A DNA stretch of 64,000 nt, taken from Prevotella dentasini JCM 15908 (GTDB taxonomy: Bacteria; Bacteroidota; Bacteroidia; Bacteroidales; Bacteroidaceae). The number at the start of each line of letters is the position of its first letter. The stretch's first letter is position 1. A program made the position numbers and the translations under genes. Positions 29,434 through 38,200 of the stretch are shown piece by piece. The stretch lies in NCBI RefSeq assembly GCF_000614065.1, contig NZ_BAKG01000003.1:124001-188000 (forward strand), in the 5' to 3' direction. The notes beneath the pieces are model-generated. The model ran no database searches, had not been told where the DNA came from, and worked only from the letters and a program-made list of their open reading frames with translations.

Positions 29434-30545
29434 ATGGAAAACATGAAGATAGACTACCTGCCGCTCAAGCGCATCACGGCAATGCACGGGGTTGAGATTT
29501 CGGAAGCCGTACAGCAGGTGGTAGATTCCGGCTGGTATCTACAGGGAAAGGCCGTGCAAGGGTTTGAAAGCGAATATGCCCGATATATCGGTTCTTGCCA
29601 TTGCGTGTCTTGTGGCAATGGCTTGGATGCCCTGTCGCTCATTTTCCGTTCCTACATAGAATTGGGGAGGTTGAATGAGGGCGACGAAGTCATTGTGCCG
29701 GCCAATACCTATATAGCCTCCATCCTCTCCATCACGGAGAACCGGCTGACCCCCGTCCTTGTCGAACCAGACATGAATACGCTTCAGATAGACGACCGTC
29801 TCATTGAGGCAGCCATAACGCCGCGTACCCGTGCTATTCTCGTCGTCCATCTCTATGGGCAATGTGCCTATACCGATTATATGGGTGAACTTTGCCGGAA
29901 GTACGGACTCTTGCTCGTGGAAGACAATGCTCAGGCTCATGGCTGCCGCTTTGGCAACCACCGCACGGGCAGTCTTGGCAATGCAGCAGCCCACAGCTTC
30001 TATCCGGGGAAAAATCTCGGAGCACTGGGAGATGCCGGAGCTGTAACGACCGACGACGAGCTGTTGGCACAGACTGTCCGTACGATAGCCAATTACGGCT
30101 CGTCCCGGAAATATGTCTTTCCCTATCGGGGCAGGAACAGCCGTATGGACGAGATTCAGGCAGCCGTGCTCAGCGTGAAGCTGAAGTACCTTGATGCCGA
30201 CAACAATCGGCGCAGGAAGATAGCCGGGGCGTATCGGGAGAAGATTGCCCAGCCGCTTGTCTGTCTGCCTCGTTTCAACGGGAATGACAACGTGTACCAC
30301 ATCTTCCCGATACTTGCCGAAAGGCGCGACGAACTACAGGCAGCCCTTCGCGAAGACGGCGTACAGACCATCATCCACTATCCCATCCCCCTCACCGGCA
30401 GGAGGCCTACAGGGAGTGGAACGGCCGTTCCCTGCCCCTCACTGAGCAGATTCACCGTCAGGAACTTTCCCTTCCCTGCCATCAGGCAATGACGGAAGAA
30501 GAGATAAGCTATGTGGCAGAAGCTGTCAATAGGGTAGTGTTATAG
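29434..30545 (+). pseudogene. fdtB: FdtB-like dTDP-sugar aminotransferase (DegT/DnrJ/EryC1/StrS), frameshifted near the C-terminus
   Basis: PLP-dependent aminotransferase that aminates dTDP-3-keto-6-deoxyhexose. Family features are complete: 'VDSGWYLQGKAVQGFESEYA', 'EVIVPANTYIASILSI', 'LLVEDNAQAHGCRFG' (cofactor-binding Asp), catalytic lysine K193 in 'SFYPGKNLGALGDAG', and 'RNSRMDEIQAAVLSVKLKYL'. The reading frame breaks at the C-run 30387-30391 after 'IIHYPIP'. One added C gives 'HRQEAYREWNGRSLPLTEQI' then 'HRQELSLPCHQAMTEEEISY', the normal C-terminus, ending at 30545. Start ATG 29434 or 29443. The truncated product would lose the last helix. Confidence 0.87.
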
Positions 30546-30563
30546 CCGTGATACGGCTGTTTT
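30544..30563 (+). terminator. Weak terminator after fdtB
   Basis: AGCCGT and ACGGCT pair around a three-base loop at 30544-30558, followed by GTTTTC. The position, directly after the repaired stop codon (30543-30545), supports the repaired frame. Confidence 0.55.
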
Positions 30564-30619
30564 CATATCCCAGACGGCTGATTTCGGGACCATTTTCCTG
30601 TAATATCAGGAAAAATATC

Positions 30620-30627
30620 TAATTTTG
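30620..30627 (+). promoter_or_regulatory. -7 element directly before the RluA-family gene
   Basis: TAATTTTG followed by C at 30620-30628. Transcription would be expected about 7 bases later, almost on the ATG at 30634, which implies a leaderless or nearly leaderless mRNA. The -33 element is weak (TTTTCC around 30592). Confidence 0.5.
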
Positions 30628-30633
30628 CAGACA

Positions 30634-31521
30634 ATGAGACAACAGAATCCATACAAAAAAGATAAGTACGACCACTTGGTCGTCCGCGAAGAGGCACCGC
30701 TGCTGGAGTGGCTGTTTGCCAACCTGAAGCAGAGTAAGAGCAAGGTGAAGGCCACGTTGCAGAATCGTGGCATCAAGGTGAACGGAAAACTCGTAACGCA
30801 GTTTGATTTCATGCTTCGTCCCGGCGACAAGGTCTCGGTCAGCAAAACCAAGAAGAACGACCAGTTCCGGAACCGGTTCGTAAAGATTGTCTACGAAGAC
30901 CGCTATCTGGTAGTGGTGGAGAAGAACGTCGGTATTCTTTCGATGGCTGCCGGGCACTCCTCACTCAACGTGAAGACCATACTTGACGAATACTTCCGGA
31001 GGACGCGGCAGAAATGTACGGCACATGTCGTTCACCGGCTCGACCGCGATACCTCGGGATTGATGATTTATGCCAAGGACATGCAGACCGAGCAGCTGCT
31101 GGAACACGATTGGCACAACATAGTCTACGACCGACGCTATGTAGCCGTGGTCAGCGGCGAGATGGCTGACGATGAAGGGACGATAGCCAACTGGCTGAAA
31201 GACAACAAGGCATACGTAACCTACAGCTCGCTCGTAGACAATGGGGGCAAGTATGCCGTTACCCACTTCCATGTACTTGACCGTTCGACGACCTATTCGC
31301 TCGTAGAATTCCAGTTGGAGACGGGGCGGAAGAATCAGATTCGGGTCCATTCGGCAGACATGGGGCATCCTGTCTGTGGCGACATCAAGTACGGCAACGG
31401 AGACGACCCTCTCCACCGGCTCTGCCTGCACGCCTATGTGCTCTGTTTCTACCATCCGGTAAATCATCAGCGGATGGAGTTTGAAACACCCATTCCCGTC
31501 CCTTTCCGAAAGCTGTTTTAG
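30634..31521 (+). CDS. RluA/RluD family pseudouridine synthase
   Basis: RNA pseudouridine synthase of 295 residues acting on rRNA or tRNA. It has an N-terminal S4 RNA-binding domain ('LEWLFANLKQSKSKVKATLQ', then 'NRGIKVNGKLVTQFDFMLRP') and a catalytic domain with 'HRLDRDTSGLMIYAK', catalytic Asp at 137, plus the late motif 'LETGRKNQIRVHSADMGHPV'. ATG 30634 is the only Met before the S4 domain; an in-frame TTG at 30625 lies inside the promoter element. The modified position cannot be decided among RluA, RluC and RluD types. Confidence 0.9.
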   Translation: MRQQNPYKKDKYDHLVVREEAPLLEWLFANLKQSKSKVKATLQNRGIKVNGKLVTQFDFMLRPGDKVSVSKTKKNDQFRNRFVKIVYEDRYLVVVEKNVGILSMAAGHSSLNVKTILDEYFRRTRQKCTAHVVHRLDRDTSGLMIYAKDMQTEQLLEHDWHNIVYDRRYVAVVSGEMADDEGTIANWLKDNKAYVTYSSLVDNGGKYAVTHFHVLDRSTTYSLVEFQLETGRKNQIRVHSADMGHPVCGDIKYGNGDDPLHRLCLHAYVLCFYHPVNHQRMEFETPIPVPFRKLF

Positions 31522-31606
31522 GCTTTTGGCATAGAAAGGGATGCACTGTAGCCATGCAGAGAGAACGACATGTATATTTTATGACCTGTTTATAGTAATC
31601 CGAACA

Positions 31607-31765
31607 ATGGAGAATTTAGAATATTATATAGCCCTTCTGGCGGTTATCATCGTAGGAGTAGTATTGTTGAAAAAGATAACGAGCTGTCTTTTCCGCATTG
31701 TTGTCGGTATCATCATACTCGCCATACTGGGTTGGGGCTTGTCGGTGTTGGGCCTGTTAGGGTAG
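31607..31765 (+). CDS. Small membrane protein of 52 residues
   Basis: Starting at ATG 31607, this protein is almost entirely hydrophobic: one segment at about 6-22 ('YYIALLAVIIVGVVLLKK') and another at about 30-52 ('FRIVVGIIILAILGWGLSVL'), separated by a short basic loop with one Cys. The frame is open from 31541, but the membrane segments begin right after ATG 31607. Proteins of this size and shape are often conserved in Bacteroidota without known function. It ends 78 bases before a 22-bp array. Confidence 0.55.
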   Translation: MENLEYYIALLAVIIVGVVLLKKITSCLFRIVVGIIILAILGWGLSVLGLLG

Positions 31766-31843
31766 TTTGCTCTGGCAGGAATTGCAGCATAGGTATAAGG
31801 AATAAATGCCGTCTGTCCTGCCGTGTGGTTGGAAGGAAAAACC

Positions 31844-31931
31844 AAAGTGCCGTTTTCGCAAGGTTAAAGTGGCACTTTCATCATGTCATACGGGCACTTT
31901 CGTACAGCGAAAGTGCCCGTATGGTATATTG
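31844..31931. repeat. 22-bp periodic array D (4 units, AAAGTGsCACTTTCG core)
   Basis: Units begin at 31844, 31866, 31888 and 31910. The last two form a perfect 16-bp stem, CATACGGGCACTTTCG (31887-31902) with CGAAAGTGCCCGTATG (31908-31923), around a five-base TACAG loop. Positioned between convergent genes, this hairpin could also block transcription, although no T-run follows. Confidence 0.85.
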
Positions 31932-32050
31932 CAGGTTTATCCGGCAGACGGGGAAGTCTGTCCCCGTGCTTGCTGCCATTCCCGTTTGTCCGAATCAGAG
32001 TGTGCTTTTCCTGTCTTGTACGGGTCATGTTCATACCGTTAAAAAGCAAT

Positions 32051-32077
32051 AGAGGGGTACCCGTTGGGCACCCCTCT
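32051..32077 (-). terminator. Intrinsic terminator of mscL
   Basis: On the minus strand AGAGGGGTGCCC pairs with GGGTACCCCTCT around AAC (one mismatch) and is followed by ATTGCTTTTT. It lies about 100 bases downstream of the mscL stop. Confidence 0.75.
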
Positions 32078-32169
32078 GTATGGTAGATGGTAGAAGCCTT
32101 TTGCTCGCGCAGGACCGCTTGTCGCGGTGTTTTCCCCATGTGGCAGGAAGGCTGCTGCCAAGACGTAGC

Positions 32170-32595
32170 CTACTTGTTCTTCAGCAGGTCGCGAATCTCG
32201 CTGAGGAGCTTCTCCTCTGCCGTTGGTTCCGGAGCAGGGGCTGGAGCTGCCGGCTCTTCGGCCTTTTTCCTTGACATCTTGTTGATGCCTTTCACCAGCA
32301 GGAATACGCAGAAAGCGATGATGAGGAAGTCGAGGGTTGTCTGGATGAAGTTGCCGTAGTTGATGGTGGCAGCCTCCATCTTCTCTACGCCGGGAATGTC
32401 GACGGTGGGGAGCGTAAACTTCAGGTCGCTGAACTTTACGCCGCCAATCAGCCACCCGATAGGAGGCATGATGATGTCGTCCACGATAGATGAGACAATC
32501 TTACCAAAGGCACCGCCGATGATTACACCGACAGCCATGTCGACAGCATTGCCTTTTACGGCAAACTCTTTAAACTCTTGAATTAATTTACCCAT
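32170..32595 (-). CDS. mscL: Large-conductance mechanosensitive channel
   Basis: Homopentameric stretch-gated channel that releases solutes on osmotic downshock (141 residues). N-terminal '[20 protein letters not shown]' is the conserved TM1/pore helix, followed by the periplasmic loop and TM2 ('[20 protein letters not shown]'), then a Pro/Ala-rich linker and a C-terminal helical bundle ('[14 protein letters not shown]'). ATG 32595 ('MGKLIQEF') is the family start; the frame is open further upstream but would add 62 atypical residues. Monocistronic with its own terminator. Confidence 0.95.
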   Translation of the reverse strand: MGKLIQEFKEFAVKGNAVDMAVGVIIGGAFGKIVSSIVDDIIMPPIGWLIGGVKFSDLKFTLPTVDIPGVEKMEAATINYGNFIQTTLDFLIIAFCVFLLVKGINKMSRKKAEEPAAPAPAPEPTAEEKLLSEIRDLLKNK

Positions 32596-32770
32596 TTGTA
32601 TAATATAAAATAAAGTGTGCAATGGATTAAAAAAGTAGGTCGCCCCTTTTGTCATATCTGCTTTGCAATCTCTTGGAAAAAGCATATAGCAGGGTGGGGT
32701 ATGCCGGGACGGCACGCACTTTTTAATATATTTAATATTCAATGCGCCTGCAAAAATAAAAAAAAAATCG

Positions 32771-32778
32771 TATCTTTG
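32771..32778 (+). promoter_or_regulatory. -7 element for gapA
   Basis: TATCTTTG, then C, at 32771-32779, with an AT-rich region upstream but no clear TTTG. A leader of about 75 bases precedes the gapA start. Confidence 0.6.
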
Positions 32779-32858
32779 CAATCGTAATAGGGAAAATCTT
32801 TGGAATTAAGGATAAAAAGAAAACATTTTATATACTTTTATAAAAACAATAAAGCAAA

Positions 32859-33887
32859 ATGGTAAATGTAGCAATTAACGGCTTTGGCCGTATTGGTCGT
32901 CTCGCATTCCGTCAGATGTTCGAGGCTGAAGGTTATGAAGTTGTCGCTATCAACGACTTGACAAGCCCTAAGATGCTTGCCCATCTGTTGAAGTATGATA
33001 CCGCTCAGGGTGGTTTCGCAGGCAAGTTCGGTGAAGGCAAGCACACTGTAGAGGCAACAGAAGACTCTATCATCGTCGATGGTAAGGAAATTAAGATTTC
33101 TGCCGAGAAGGATGCTGCAAACTGCCCATGGGCTGCCAACAATGTAGACGTAGTTCTTGAGTGTACCGGCTTCTACACCTCTAAGGAAAAGGCTTCTGCT
33201 CACCTTGCAGCAGGCGCAAAGAAGGTGGTTATCTCTGCTCCTGCAGGCAATGACCTCCCAACCATCGTTTACAACACCAACCACCAGACTTTGACCGCAG
33301 CTGACACCGTTATTTCTGCAGCTTCCTGCACCACAAACTGCCTTGCTCCTATGGCAGCAGCTTTGAACGCATACGCTCCTATCCAGTCTGGTATCATGTC
33401 AACTATCCACGCTTACACCGGCGACCAAATGATTCTTGACGGTCCACAGCGCAAGGGCGACCTCCGTCGTTCGCGTGCAGGTGCCTGCAACATCGTTCCT
33501 AACTCTACAGGTGCTGCCAAGGCCATCGGTCTGGTTATTCCTGAGCTGAACGGTAAGCTGATAGGTTCTGCACAGCGTATTCCTACCCCGACAGGTTCTA
33601 CGACCATCCTCGTTGCCGTCGTTAAGGGCAAGGACGTTACCGTTGAAGGTATCAATGCTGCCATGAAGGCTGCTTCCAACGAGAGCTTTGGCTACACGGA
33701 GGATCAGATTGTTTCTTCCGACATCATCGGCATGCGCTTCGGTTCTCTGTTCGACGCTACTCAGACAATGGTGAGCAAGATAGACGACGATACATATCAG
33801 GTACAGGTTGTATCTTGGTATGACAATGAGAACTCTTACACTTCTCAGATGGTTCGTACTATCAAGTTCTTCGCAGAGCTGAAGTAA
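32859..33887 (+). CDS. gapA: Glyceraldehyde-3-phosphate dehydrogenase (type I)
   Basis: Glycolytic tetramer that oxidises glyceraldehyde-3-phosphate to 1,3-bisphosphoglycerate with NAD (342 residues). The Rossmann start '[16 protein letters not shown]', the active-site '[11 protein letters not shown]' with catalytic Cys157, and the C-terminal '[17 protein letters not shown]' are all present. Codon choice is visibly restricted (many GCT, GTT, TCT, AAG codons) compared with neighbours, as expected for a highly expressed gene. A strong terminator follows; the gene stands alone. Confidence 0.97.
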   Translation: MVNVAINGFGRIGRLAFRQMFEAEGYEVVAINDLTSPKMLAHLLKYDTAQGGFAGKFGEGKHTVEATEDSIIVDGKEIKISAEKDAANCPWAANNVDVVLECTGFYTSKEKASAHLAAGAKKVVISAPAGNDLPTIVYNTNHQTLTAADTVISAASCTTNCLAPMAAALNAYAPIQSGIMSTIHAYTGDQMILDGPQRKGDLRRSRAGACNIVPNSTGAAKAIGLVIPELNGKLIGSAQRIPTPTGSTTILVAVVKGKDVTVEGINAAMKAASNESFGYTEDQIVSSDIIGMRFGSLFDATQTMVSKIDDDTYQVQVVSWYDNENSYTSQMVRTIKFFAELK

Positions 33888-33949
33888 TACCATTCGCAAC
33901 CGAATCCGCTGTCCTTTCCGTTCGGGAAAGCGAAAGCCGGATAAAATAT

Positions 33950-33981
33950 ATCCCTGTCAGCTTGCTGGCAGGGATTTTTTT
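33950..33981 (+). terminator. Intrinsic terminator of gapA
   Basis: ATCCCTG(T)CAGC pairs with GCTGGCAGGGAT around TT and is followed by a run of seven T. The T-run merges into the next promoter element. Confidence 0.9.
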
Positions 33982-33991
33982 ATTATCTTTG
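33962..33991 (+). promoter_or_regulatory. Promoter for miaA overlapping the gapA terminator
   Basis: TTG at 33962-33964 and TATCTTTG at 33984-33991, 19 bases apart. Transcription would begin near 33998, downstream of the first in-frame ATG (33996), so the miaA start at 34059 is more likely. Confidence 0.6.
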
Positions 33992-34058
33992 CGCTATGAA
34001 GAATGAAAGTAATCGGGGCATCGTGAATTTCCGTGAGAGTGGGAATAGTCAGGCGGAT

Positions 34059-35009
34059 ATGGAAACGCCGGGTGGCGGTTCCCGGTGTCTGATTACGATT
34101 CTCGGTCCTACTGCCAGTGGCAAGACAGCCCTTGCCGCTCGACTTGCCGCCCGTCTGGATGCGGAAATCATCAGTGCCGACTCGCGTCAGGTGTATCGTG
34201 GCATGACCATTGGGACGGGAAAGGACTTGGACGACTATGTGGTGGACGGGAAAAAAATACCCTATCATCTGATAGATATCTGCGAGCCGGGAACGAAGTA
34301 TAACCTTTTTGAATACCAGCGCGATTTCCTCAACGTCTATGAAGATATTCAACGACGGGGCGTGCAGGCTATCCTCTGTGGAGGAACGGGACTTTATATA
34401 GAAGCCGTTTTGAAGGGATACCGTCTTTCTCCTGTTCCGCCGAATCCGTCTTTAAGGGCGGAACTGGAAGGGAAAAGTCTTGAAGAGCTGACAGCAATGC
34501 TTAAGGACCTGAAGGCGAAAACAGGAACCAAGATGCACAACACGACCGATGTGGACTCCTGCCAACGTGCTGTCCGGGCCATAGAAATAGAAACCTACAA
34601 CCTTCATACGCCTACGGAGGAGCGTTTCTGTCCGCCCGTCAAATCGCTGATAATAGGCGTTGACATTGACCGTGAAGCCCGTCGGGCCAAGATTTCTCAT
34701 CGGCTGAGGGAACGTCTGGAGCAGGGAATGGCCGAAGAGATACGGGGATTGCTGGACAGAGGCATCCCTGCCGAAGACCTTGTCTACTATGGTCTGGAAT
34801 ACAAATACGTGACGGAATATGTCGTGGGCAAGACATCCCGTGAAGAGATGTACCGCGGTCTTGAAATCGCCATCCATCAGTTTGCCAAGCGGCAGATGAC
34901 ATGGTTTCGTGGAATGGAACGGCGCGGACTTCATATCCATTGGATTGACGCTGCGCTGCCAATGGAAAAGAAGGTGGAAACAATCATAAAACTATACAGA
35001 AATGGTTGA
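34059..35009 (+). CDS. miaA: tRNA dimethylallyltransferase MiaA
   Basis: Adds a dimethylallyl group to A37 of tRNAs reading UNN codons (316 residues from this start). The P-loop 'GPTASGKT' at 16-23 is followed by 'AEIISADSRQVYRGMTIGTG', 'VPYHLIDI'-type 'IPYHLIDICEPGTKYNLF' and 'CGGTGLYIEAVLKGY', all MiaA signatures. An in-frame ATG at 33996 would give 337 residues, but the predicted transcription start lies after it and the fold begins at the later Met. The gene overlaps the lipid-kinase-like gene by 8 bases. Confidence 0.92.
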   Translation: METPGGGSRCLITILGPTASGKTALAARLAARLDAEIISADSRQVYRGMTIGTGKDLDDYVVDGKKIPYHLIDICEPGTKYNLFEYQRDFLNVYEDIQRRGVQAILCGGTGLYIEAVLKGYRLSPVPPNPSLRAELEGKSLEELTAMLKDLKAKTGTKMHNTTDVDSCQRAVRAIEIETYNLHTPTEERFCPPVKSLIIGVDIDREARRAKISHRLRERLEQGMAEEIRGLLDRGIPAEDLVYYGLEYKYVTEYVVGKTSREEMYRGLEIAIHQFAKRQMTWFRGMERRGLHIHWIDAALPMEKKVETIIKLYRNG

Positions 35010-35940
35010 CGAGAAAAAGTGGGGGATACTCTATTGTCCCAAAGGAGGTGCAGGCCGGCAGTCGCGCAAACGCTGGGAACGTGCAGAACGGTGCCTGAAA
35101 GAAAGAGGTATCGACTACGATATGGTGCAGAGCGAGAACACGCGCAGTGTGGAACGCTTGGTAAGAATGTTGGTCAACAATGGCTATAAGACCATCATTA
35201 TCTTCGGAGGCGACTCGGCACTCAACGATGCCGTTAACTGCCTGATGCAGGAACGTGCTGCCGTCCGCGACAGTATCGTGCTCGGTTTGATTCCCAATGG
35301 AGTAATGAATGACTTTGCCCACTTCTGGCAGTTCGATGAGGACGATATAGAGCAGACCATCGGCTGGCTGCAGCAACGCAGGATACGGAAGATAGACTTA
35401 GGCTGCGTCCACTACAAGAACCGTGATGCCGAGCGTTGTCATCGGTATTTCCTGAATTGTGTAAATGTCGGTCTGATAGCCAATATAATGAATCTTCGCC
35501 GGCGTACGCGGCATGTGCTGGGGTCGCGTTCCCTCTCTTTCCTCTTCTCGTTTCTGCTTCTCCTCTTTCAGCGGATGGACTACATGATGCACCTGCATAT
35601 CAATGAGGACAGGCTGAAGCGGCAGATTATGACCGTCTGCATTGGCAATGCGCTTGGCTACGGACAGACTCCCAATGCCGTCCCCTACAATGGCATGCTT
35701 GATGTGTCGGTGGTCTATCACCCGGAAGTAACACAGCTGTTTGAGGGCATCTACCTCTTTATGCGCGGAAGGTTTCTCAATCATCGGAGTGTGCACCCTT
35801 ATCGGACTCGTGAGATGGAATTGCATGTTGACCCGCGTACCTTGGTCGGTATTGACGGGCGGCTGATGAATACCACGCCTACAGGGCCTTTCAGGGTAAC
35901 GGTAGAAAAGGAAATCATTAATTTCCTTATCCCGGCTTAG
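35002..35940 (+). CDS. Diacylglycerol kinase family protein (YegS/LCB5-like)
   Basis: 312-residue protein with the DAGK catalytic fold: 'WGILYCPKGGAGRQSRKRWE' at the N-terminus, the nucleotide-binding loop at 69-73 reading GGDSA instead of the usual GGDGT, then 'LGLIPNGVMNDFAHFW' in place of the usual GTGNDFA, and 'ALGYGQTPNAVPYNGMLDV' matching the lipid-kinase C-terminal domain. The changed loop residues make a canonical DAG kinase activity uncertain; another lipid or polyol may be the substrate. Translationally coupled to miaA and followed by a terminator. Confidence 0.8.
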   Translation: MVDEKKWGILYCPKGGAGRQSRKRWERAERCLKERGIDYDMVQSENTRSVERLVRMLVNNGYKTIIIFGGDSALNDAVNCLMQERAAVRDSIVLGLIPNGVMNDFAHFWQFDEDDIEQTIGWLQQRRIRKIDLGCVHYKNRDAERCHRYFLNCVNVGLIANIMNLRRRTRHVLGSRSLSFLFSFLLLLFQRMDYMMHLHINEDRLKRQIMTVCIGNALGYGQTPNAVPYNGMLDVSVVYHPEVTQLFEGIYLFMRGRFLNHRSVHPYRTREMELHVDPRTLVGIDGRLMNTTPTGPFRVTVEKEIINFLIPA

Positions 35941-35984
35941 ACGGTTGGGAGCTTGTATGTTCGGATGCAGTCTGATTGATATAG

Positions 35985-36018
35985 TCCGGGATGCCTTTGG
36001 CAGCCCGGATTGTTTTTT
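35985..36018 (+). terminator. Intrinsic terminator of the miaA/lipid-kinase unit
   Basis: TCCGGG (35985-35990) with CCCGGA (36004-36009), extended by TGCC/GGCA inside, followed by TTGTTTTTT. Confidence 0.8.
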
Positions 36019-36147
36019 CCTATCCGTTCCCCGTTTGCTCCCGGAAATGACATGCGGTCTTTGTAACATTTGTTTCAAGTATTATAAAAAATATTTCAGA
36101 GCGATAAAATTGTGTCGGGATACGGGGGGAAATAGGAATATTTTGCG

Positions 36148-36155
36148 TACCTTTG
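36148..36155 (+). promoter_or_regulatory. -7 element for the glycogen operon
   Basis: TACCTTTG at 36148-36155; no convincing -33 box at the right distance. About 80 bases of leader would precede the start at 36242. Confidence 0.5.
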
Positions 36156-36241
36156 AGGATGGCATCGGTCGGATACCAAATCGAGCTTTTGACGACAACG
36201 TGAGAATCAACAATAATATATACAATAAAAACCTTAGAAAC

Positions 36242-38184
36242 ATGAGCTATTTGAAATTTGAGAAGGCTCTGATGACGAACCTACAGGATTCGTTGCCGAG
36301 GGAGGTGCTGCGTACCAACCGCTCGGGAGCTTACTCGTGCTCTACGATTGTAGACTGCAACACGCGCAAGTATCATGGGCTTTTGGTCGTTCCCGTTCCT
36401 GAACTGGATGACGACAACCATGTGCTTCTCAGTTCGCTGGACCCTACAGTCATTCAGCACGGGGCAGCGTTCAATCTGGGTCTGCACAAGTATCGGGGTG
36501 AGAGCTTCAGTCCTAAGGGGCATAAGTACATCCGGGAGTTCAATTGCGATAAGGTTCCTACGACACTCTATCGTGTCGGTGGCGTGGTTTTACGCAAGGA
36601 GGTGGTCTTCCAGCATTATGAAGACCGCATCCTTATCCGCTATACTCTTGTCGACGCTCATTCGCAGACAACCCTTCAGTTCCGTCCGTTCCTTGCCTTC
36701 CGCAGCGTAAAGCAGTTCACGCATGAAAATTCTGCCGCCAGCCGCGACTATGCACAGGTAGATAATGGCATCAGCACGTGCATGTATGCCGGCTATCCCT
36801 CTCTCTTCATGCAGTTCTCGAAGAAGAACGAGTTCCATTTTGAGCCGTATTGGTATCGTGGACTGGAATATCCCAAGGAGCAGGAGCGCGGCTACGACTC
36901 CAATGAAGACCTGTATGTGCCGGGCTATTTCGAGATGCCTATTAAGAAAGGAGAGAGCATTGTGTTCTCGGCATCTGTTTCCGAGATTGGCACATCGGGC
37001 CTTAAGCGGCTTTTCGAGAAGGAGATGGAGGCCCGGAAGTCCCGGGACAGCTTCTTCCACTGCCTGATAAATGCGGCCCATCAGTTCCGCAACCGCACCA
37101 AGAGCGACGAACGCTACATTCTGGCAGGCTATCCTTGGTTCAAGTGCCGTGCCCGCGACCAGTTCATTGCCCTCCCGGGCCTGACCCTGAGCATAGAAGA
37201 GCAGGATTACTTCGAGCTGGTCATGAAGACGGCTACCAAGGGGCTGCGTGAGTTTATGGAAGGGAAGCCTCTGTCGGTGAAGATATACGAGATGGAGAAG
37301 CCCGATGTTCCGCTGTGGTGTATATGGGCCATCCAGCAGTATGCGCGTTCTGCCGGCAAGCAGCAGTGCCTGAAGCTCTATGGGAAGCTGCTGAGGGAGA
37401 TAATCGACTATATTGAGGCCGGCAAGCATCCGACGCTCACTCTGGAGGAGAGCGGACTTCTCTATGCCGACGGCAAGAACGAAGCCATCACGTGGATGAA
37501 CTCCACGGCCAACGGACGCCCGGTGGTTCCTCGTTCCGGCTATATCGTAGAGTTCAATGCGCTGTGGTACAACGACCTCCGCTTCCTTGCCTCGATGGCT
37601 GCCGAAAACAATCATCCGCAGGTTGCACAACACTATGAGCAGCTGGCGGACAAGTGCAAGGCGGCCTTCGTCGATACTTTCCTGAACGAATACGGCTACC
37701 TCTACGACTATGTAGACGGCAACATGGTGGACTGGAGCGTCCGTCCGAATATGATTCTGGCGGCTGCCCTCGACTATTCTCCCCTTGACCAGAAGCAGAA
37801 GAAAGGAGTCGTCGACGTCTGCACGCGCGAGCTGCTGACACCGAAAGGGCTGCGGTCGCTCTCGCCAAAGAGCGGAGGCTACAATCCGATGTATACCGGG
37901 ACGCAGAGCCAGCGCGACTATGCCTACCATCAGGGGACTGCATGGCCTTGGCTGGGGGATTCTATCTCGAGGCCTGCCTGAAGCTCTACAAGCAGACGCG
38001 CCTCAGTTTCGTGGAGCGGCAGATGGCCGGCTATGAGGACGAAATCTTCAATCACTGCCTCGGGACGCTGCCCGAGCTGTTCGACGGCAACCCGCCGTTC
38101 CACGGGCGCGGTGCCATATCGTTTGCAATGAACGTGGCAGAGGTGCTCCGCACGTTGGAATTACTGGAAAAATATAAATACTAA
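36242..38184 (+). pseudogene. Glycogen debranching enzyme (amylo-alpha-1,6-glucosidase), frameshifted
   Basis: Bacteroidota-type debranching enzyme that removes alpha-1,6 branches from glycogen, about 647 residues when repaired. The N-terminal domain has 'EVLRTNRSGAYSCSTIVDCN' and 'TRKYHGLLVVPVPELDDDNH'; the GH133-type catalytic domain has 'FKCRARDQFIALPGLTLS', 'TWMNSTANGRPVVPRSGYIV' and 'RDYAYHQGTAWPW'. The frame breaks in the G-run 37954-37958: as read it ends 'LGDSISRPA' at 37981, while 'GGFYLEACLKLYKQTRLSFV' continues in another frame to 38184. One added G repairs it. It is the first gene of the glucan operon. Confidence 0.88.
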
Positions 38185-38185
38185 A

Positions 38186-38194
38186 GGAGGAGGA
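38186..38194 (+). promoter_or_regulatory. Strong Shine-Dalgarno sequence before the GT4 gene
   Basis: AGGAGGAGG lies about 7 bases before ATG 38201. Most genes in this window lack any such motif, as is usual for Bacteroidota, so this one is exceptional. Confidence 0.7.
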
Positions 38195-38200
38195 AACAGT

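Larger units (their letters stand above)
31766..32169. other. Convergent intergenic region
   Basis: These 404 bases between the small membrane protein gene and mscL hold a four-unit 22-bp array (31844-31931) and the mscL terminator (32051-32077). No gene is supported. Confidence 0.6.
35941..36241. other. Intergenic region with terminator and promoter
   Basis: These 301 bases contain the terminator of the lipid-kinase-like gene (35985-36018) and a -7 element (36148-36155) for the glycogen operon. No gene is supported. Confidence 0.6.
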
